Assembly (NCBI GenBank): GCA_024643945.1
Contig: JAHELX010000358.1
Span: forward strand, 1 to 6,431
Direction of reading: 5' to 3'
From: Anaerolineales bacterium
Lineage (GTDB): Bacteria; Chloroflexota; Anaerolineae; 4572-78; NAK82
DNA length: 6,431 nt
The position numbers and the translations under genes were made by a program. Below, piece after piece: positions 4,947 to 6,431 of this stretch. Every line of letters starts with the position of its first letter. The first letter of the stretch is position 1. The notes beneath the pieces are model-generated. The model was given only the letters and a program-made list of their open reading frames with translations. It was not told the DNA's origin and did no database searches.

Positions 4947-6431
4947 CTATAGAGAAGACTTGACCTGTTCGGCCGCGCGGCGCGTCATCCCTGGCACAGC
5001 GGCCAGTTCCTCAACAGATGCCGCACGAATGGCCCGGATGGAACCAAAAGCTTTAAGCAGCGCCTGTCGCCGCCGGGGCCCGATACCGGGGATCTGGTCC
5101 AACTGGGAAGCAATACCGTGCTTGCTACGTAATTTGCGATGATATCCCACGGCGAAGCGATGCGCCTCGTCTCGGATGCGTTGCACCAAGAAGAGGCCCT
5201 GGGAACTGCGAGGCAGGATCACCGGATCGGACTGGCCAGGGACGAAGAGTTCTTCCTCTCGTTTCGCCAGTCCGGCGATGGCGAGCGCGTCGCGTAGTTC
5301 AAACTCGTCCAGCACCTCCAAGGCCGCATTGAGCTGGCCTTTGCCACCGTCGACGATCACCAGGTTGGGCAATAGACTCCAGGCGTTGTACTCATCTTTC
5401 TTGCCAGGACTCTCCGTTACCTGGTAGCCAGCGTCCTGCATCCGCTTGAAACGCCGACGCAACACCTCTTGCATGCTGGCAAAGTCGTCCTGGCCCTTAA
5501 CCCCCTGAATCTTAAAGCGACGGTAGTCACTCTTGCGCGGCACACCTTTCACGAAGACCACCATACTGGCCACGGTGTTTGTTCCCTGCAAGGTGCTGAC
5601 GTCGTAGCATTCGATGCGGAGGGGTGGCTCGAACAAGTTGAGATACTGTTGCAGGTCCGATAACGCCTCGCTTTGTTTGCTTTCGTCAGCCTGCCACTGA
5701 GCGCGCAGATGAGCCAGGGTCTCGGCGGCATTCTCGGCGGCCATTTGCACCAACTCCCGCTTCTGGCCCCGGCGCGGCACTTTGAGCACTACGTTGGCCC
5801 CCCGCTTGCTGCGCAGCCAGTCACGGATAATCATCACTTCGTCCACTTGCTGCGGCAGCAATATTTCGGGCGGCACATTGCTCACCTGGTCGTAGAATTG
5901 TTTGAGAAAGCTGGTCATAATCGCCCGGTCATCTTCCTCGACGGTTCCTTCCAGCAAAAAATATTCGCGCCCGATGAGCCGTCCACCGCGGATGAAGAAG
6001 ACTTGCATGCAGGCTTCGGAATTCTCGCGGGCAAAGGCGATTACATCCTCATCGGTCAGATCGGGGCTCACAACTTTTTGCTTTTCGACCACGCTTTCGA
6101 TGGCCCGAAGCTGGTCACGAATGAGGCCCGCCTTCTCAAAGTCAAGCGCTTCAGCCGCTTCCTGCATCTGACGCTGCAAATCAGCCACTACTGGCTCAGT
6201 CTGTCCCGACAGAAAGTCACACAGCCCGTCGATGATGGCCCGGTATTCTTCCTGATTCACAGCGCCGATACAGGGCGCAGCACAGCGTCCGATGTGATAG
6301 TAGAGACAGGCGCGCTCATCGTGACCCGTGATGTTGCGAGTGCAGGTGAGATAAGGAAAAATTTTGCGCGCCAGATCCAGTGTCTGGTAGGCAGCCCCAG
6401 CAGCAGTGTAAGGGCCAAAATAGCGCGCGCC
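4947..6431 (-). CDS. uvrC: Excinuclease ABC subunit UvrC, 5' end cut
   Basis: Nucleotide-excision-repair endonuclease that makes both incisions around DNA damage after UvrA/UvrB recognition. 494 codons and the TAG stop are visible. Roughly the first 120 residues, including the GIY-YIG 3'-incision nuclease, lie beyond the right edge. Numbered from the first visible codon, Cys30, Cys42, Cys50 and Cys54 have the spacing x11-x7-x3 of the iron-sulfur-binding cysteines of E. coli UvrC. A UVR motif for UvrB contact spans about 79-119. The RNase H-like 5'-incision domain follows, with Asp277 (ECYDVSTLQG), Asp361 (IVDGGKGQL) and His424 (RDEAHRFA) as the catalytic triad. A tandem helix-hairpin-helix DNA-binding region (IPGIGPRRRQALL, then VPGMTRRAAEQV) ends the protein at about 442-494. 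Everything visible looks intact and functional. Confidence 0.97.
   Translation of the reverse strand, partial: GARYFGPYTAAGAAYQTLDLARKIFPYLTCTRNITGHDERACLYYHIGRCAAPCIGAVNQEEYRAIIDGLCDFLSGQTEPVVADLQRQMQEAAEALDFEKAGLIRDQLRAIESVVEKQKVVSPDLTDEDVIAFARENSEACMQVFFIRGGRLIGREYFLLEGTVEEDDRAIMTSFLKQFYDQVSNVPPEILLPQQVDEVMIIRDWLRSKRGANVVLKVPRRGQKRELVQMAAENAAETLAHLRAQWQADESKQSEALSDLQQYLNLFEPPLRIECYDVSTLQGTNTVASMVVFVKGVPRKSDYRRFKIQGVKGQDDFASMQEVLRRRFKRMQDAGYQVTESPGKKDEYNAWSLLPNLVIVDGGKGQLNAALEVLDEFELRDALAIAGLAKREEELFVPGQSDPVILPRSSQGLFLVQRIRDEAHRFAVGYHRKLRSKHGIASQLDQIPGIGPRRRQALLKAFGSIRAIRAASVEELAAVPGMTRRAAEQVKSSL

Overview
The window is an ordinary bacterial chromosomal segment with moderately high G+C (by eye). 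It holds six protein genes and three structured intergenic repeats. I infer a Chloroflexota relative (Anaerolineae/Caldilineae-like). The reasons are the cyclic-nucleotide-fold plus duplicated bacterial PH-domain membrane protein, the RimI with an extra basic insertion, and the gene order. No 16S or other phylogenetic marker is present, so this assignment is tentative.

Layout: on the minus strand, reading right to left from 1854, lies a tRNA-modification cluster tsaE (1854-1333), tsaB (1209-541) and rimI (541 to the left edge, cut). TsaE and TsaB belong to the TsaBDE machinery that makes N6-threonylcarbamoyladenosine (t6A) in ANN-decoding tRNAs. RimI is the ribosomal-protein N-acetyltransferase that commonly travels with them. 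tsaB and rimI overlap by one base (TGATG). A convincing sigma70-type promoter (TCGACA, 17 bp, TATAAT) sits directly upstream of tsaE. The catalytic partner tsaD is not in the window.

Divergently, on the plus strand, is a 246-residue calcineurin-like metallophosphoesterase (2305-3045) with its own promoter. The roughly 450-base gap between it and tsaE contains a 180-bp GC-rich palindromic element with terminal inverted repeats and a perfect 9-bp target duplication. It is a non-coding miniature transposable element (MITE) with both ends intact.

Convergent to the phosphoesterase is a 572-residue membrane protein (4817-3099). It has an N-terminal cyclic-nucleotide-binding fold followed by two copies of a unit made of two membrane segments plus a bPH2 domain. 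Upstream of it on the same strand is uvrC (stop at 4947; 5' end beyond the right edge), the nucleotide-excision-repair endonuclease subunit.

I see no CRISPR array, rRNA, tRNA, prophage or defence system. The most noteworthy items are the exact-boundary MITE next to the tsaE promoter, an 89-bp palindrome inserted within the tsaE-tsaB operon, the cNMP/PH membrane protein with a substituted phosphate-binding arginine, and a third small palindromic cluster upstream of that gene.
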